DNA of 5,719 nucleotides, from assembly GCA_026990725.1 (NCBI GenBank), contig JALXCX010000251.1, positions 1 through 5,719 of the forward strand, given 5' to 3'. Positions 4,398-5,719 of the stretch are shown here, piece by piece. A program made the translations under genes and the position numbers. Numbering within the stretch: position 1 is the stretch's first letter; each line of letters begins with the position of its first letter. The notes beneath the pieces were generated by a model that was given only the letters and a program-made list of their open reading frames with translations, ran no database searches and was not told the origin of the DNA. This stretch comes from Desulfobulbaceae bacterium. GTDB taxonomy: Bacteria; Desulfobacterota; Desulfobulbia; Desulfobulbales; Desulfobulbaceae.

Positions 4398-5719
4398 TTA
4401 TTCAGGTAGTACGCGTACGGCTCCCCTGTCGGCAGAAGTGGCAAATTGAGCATAGATTCGAAGTGAGTCCGGAATGTTACGGGTACGATCAGCTGTAAAG
4501 GCCTGTTTGCCCCGGGCCTCTTCTGTTGATCTGCGTGAAGCGAGTTCCTCTTTATTGATCAGCAGATTGATCGTCCTGTCTGGGATATTAATGTCTATTT
4601 TGTCTCCTTCCTGTACCAGCGCTACGGCGCCTCCTCTGGCCGCTTCAGGGGACACGTGGCCAATGGAAAGTCCTGAAGTACCGCCGGAAAAACGCCCGTC
4701 AGTGACAAGGGCACAATCCGTTCCCAGGTGTTTTGATTTGAGATAGGACGTCGGGTAGAGCATCTCCTGCATCCCGGGACCACCTTTTGGGCCTTCGTAC
4801 AGAATAAAGACGATATCACCGGGGATTATTTTATCATCAAGGATTGCCTCACAGGCCGCTTCCTGCGAATGAAATACCCGTGCTGTTCCTGTAAAATGGA
4901 GAATAGATTCAGCAACACCTGCGGTTTTTACTATACAGCCGTCCTCGGCGATGTTGCCATATAACACGGCCAGCCCGCCATCTGTTGAATAGCAATGGTC
5001 CTGATTTCTGATACAGCCTTTTTGCCTGTCCCGGTCCAGATCACTGTACATCTTTACTTGTGATCCCATGACTAGATTTCGGCCGTTGCGCGCCGGCGCG
5101 CTGGCATAGAGGTCCTGTGCCTCAGGCAGGACAGAAGTGTGCATGATGTCGTACTTTTCAAGGGCAAGTGCCAGGGTGTTCCCGTCGGCCCTGTTCACAG
5201 AAGTGTCGATCAGGCCGCAACGATCAAGCTCGCCAAGGATTGCGAGAATTCCTCCAGCCCGGTTAACATCTTCTACATGATACAGAGAAGAGGGAGCAAC
5301 TTTACAAAGGTTGGGTACCTTTCTGGAAAGTTGATCAATGTCTTTCATGGTGAAGTTAACACCGGCTTCATGGGCAATAGCCAGAATATGCAGGACCGTA
5401 TTGGTCGAACCACCCATGGCAATGTCGAGCGCCATGGCGTTCATGAAGGTTGCTTTTGTGGCAATAGAGCGCGGCAGTACAGATGCGTCCTCGTGGCCAT
5501 ACCAGGCATCACACATAGCAACGATGCGTTGGGCAGCCTGTTCAAAGAGTTGAAGACGGTTGGCATGCGTGGCAACGACGGTTCCATTTCCAGGGAGGGC
5601 CATACCCAGGGCCTCGTTCAGGCAGTTCATGGAATTTGCTGTAAACATGCCGGAGCAGGACCCACAGGTCGGGCAGGCAGATTGTTCTATCTGGGCGATC
5701 TCTGTATCAGACACTCCAC
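4398..5719 (-). CDS. ilvD: Dihydroxy-acid dehydratase, C-terminal three quarters (5' end outside window)
   Basis: IlvD dehydrates 2,3-dihydroxy-isovalerate and 2,3-dihydroxy-3-methylvalerate to the 2-keto acids in valine, leucine and isoleucine synthesis, using an Fe-S cluster and Mg2+. The frame runs open from the window edge to TAA (4400-4398); about 439 residues are visible of some 610-620 in E. coli-type enzymes, so about 180 N-terminal residues are missing. Numbering from the GTG at 5714, CPTCGSCSGMFTANSMNC (14-31) carries an Fe-S ligand cysteine. GGSTNTVLH, DIDQLSRKVPNLCKVAPS, GGLAVLYGNIAEDGCIVKTAGV and YEGPKGGPGMQEMLYPTSYLKS follow in the usual order. ALVTDGRFSGGT fits the second family signature, and SGLSIGHVSPEAA follows it. 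The GTG at 5714 is an internal codon: E. coli IlvD reads through the same NVSD-type segment well inside the protein. The first family signature (CDK...) would lie upstream of the window. The gene converges on the GltD-like gene, and its promoter is not visible. Confidence 0.97.
   Translation of the reverse strand, partial: GVSDTEIAQIEQSACPTCGSCSGMFTANSMNCLNEALGMALPGNGTVVATHANRLQLFEQAAQRIVAMCDAWYGHEDASVLPRSIATKATFMNAMALDIAMGGSTNTVLHILAIAHEAGVNFTMKDIDQLSRKVPNLCKVAPSSLYHVEDVNRAGGILAILGELDRCGLIDTSVNRADGNTLALALEKYDIMHTSVLPEAQDLYASAPARNGRNLVMGSQVKMYSDLDRDRQKGCIRNQDHCYSTDGGLAVLYGNIAEDGCIVKTAGVAESILHFTGTARVFHSQEAACEAILDDKIIPGDIVFILYEGPKGGPGMQEMLYPTSYLKSKHLGTDCALVTDGRFSGGTSGLSIGHVSPEAARGGAVALVQEGDKIDINIPDRTINLLINKEELASRRSTEEARGKQAFTADRTRNIPDSLRIYAQFATSADRGAVRVLPE

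Noticed and set aside
5712..5714. GTG as the start of ilvD
   Set aside because: The frame continues to the window edge, and E. coli IlvD has about 180 residues before this point, including the CDK signature.

Overview
This is an ordinary chromosomal housekeeping stretch, most likely from a moderate-GC anaerobic bacterium of the Desulfobacterota (a Desulfobulbales-type sulfate reducer or relative is my best guess). The guess rests on protein resemblance only: the AtpD and AtpC sequences read like the deltaproteobacterial forms, and the GltD-like protein has the N-terminus typical of anaerobe NfnL/SudA/GltA proteins. No 16S or other decisive marker lies in the window.

Layout. Bases 1-2572 hold the 3' end of an ATP synthase operon on the + strand in the usual order gamma (atpG, 5' end cut off by the window), beta (atpD, complete) and epsilon (atpC, complete). 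Each internal gene has its own Shine-Dalgarno sequence. The operon is closed by a strong intrinsic terminator at 2597-2628. Bases 2629-2906 are non-coding. They hold an AT-rich stretch, a possible promoter, a rod-like imperfect inverted repeat of about 110 bp (2727-2836), two short hairpins (2837-2864) and the ribosome binding site of the next gene. Bases 2907-4325 encode a complete 472-residue GltD/NfnL-family Fe-S flavoprotein oxidoreductase on the + strand. Bases 4338-4390 form a perfect 13-bp stem between convergent genes. Bases 4398-5719 carry, on the - strand, the C-terminal three quarters of dihydroxy-acid dehydratase (ilvD), whose start lies beyond the window.

How the genes fit together. 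The three atp genes encode the rotor stalk (gamma, epsilon) and the catalytic subunit (beta) of F1. The GltD-like protein handles NAD(P)H and flavin electrons, either in glutamate synthesis or in transhydrogenation; its partner subunit is not in the window. IlvD makes the 2-keto acid precursors of valine, isoleucine and leucine. The GltD-like gene and ilvD converge, so they are not one operon; their shared amino-acid theme may be coincidence.

I see no defence system, prophage, CRISPR array, tRNA or rRNA. The part most worth a second look is the 2703-2906 intergenic region, where a long foldable element, alternative pairings and a ribosome binding site inside a small inverted repeat lie directly ahead of the GltD-like gene. 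It could be a structured leader RNA or a small mobile or repeated element; the sequence alone does not decide.
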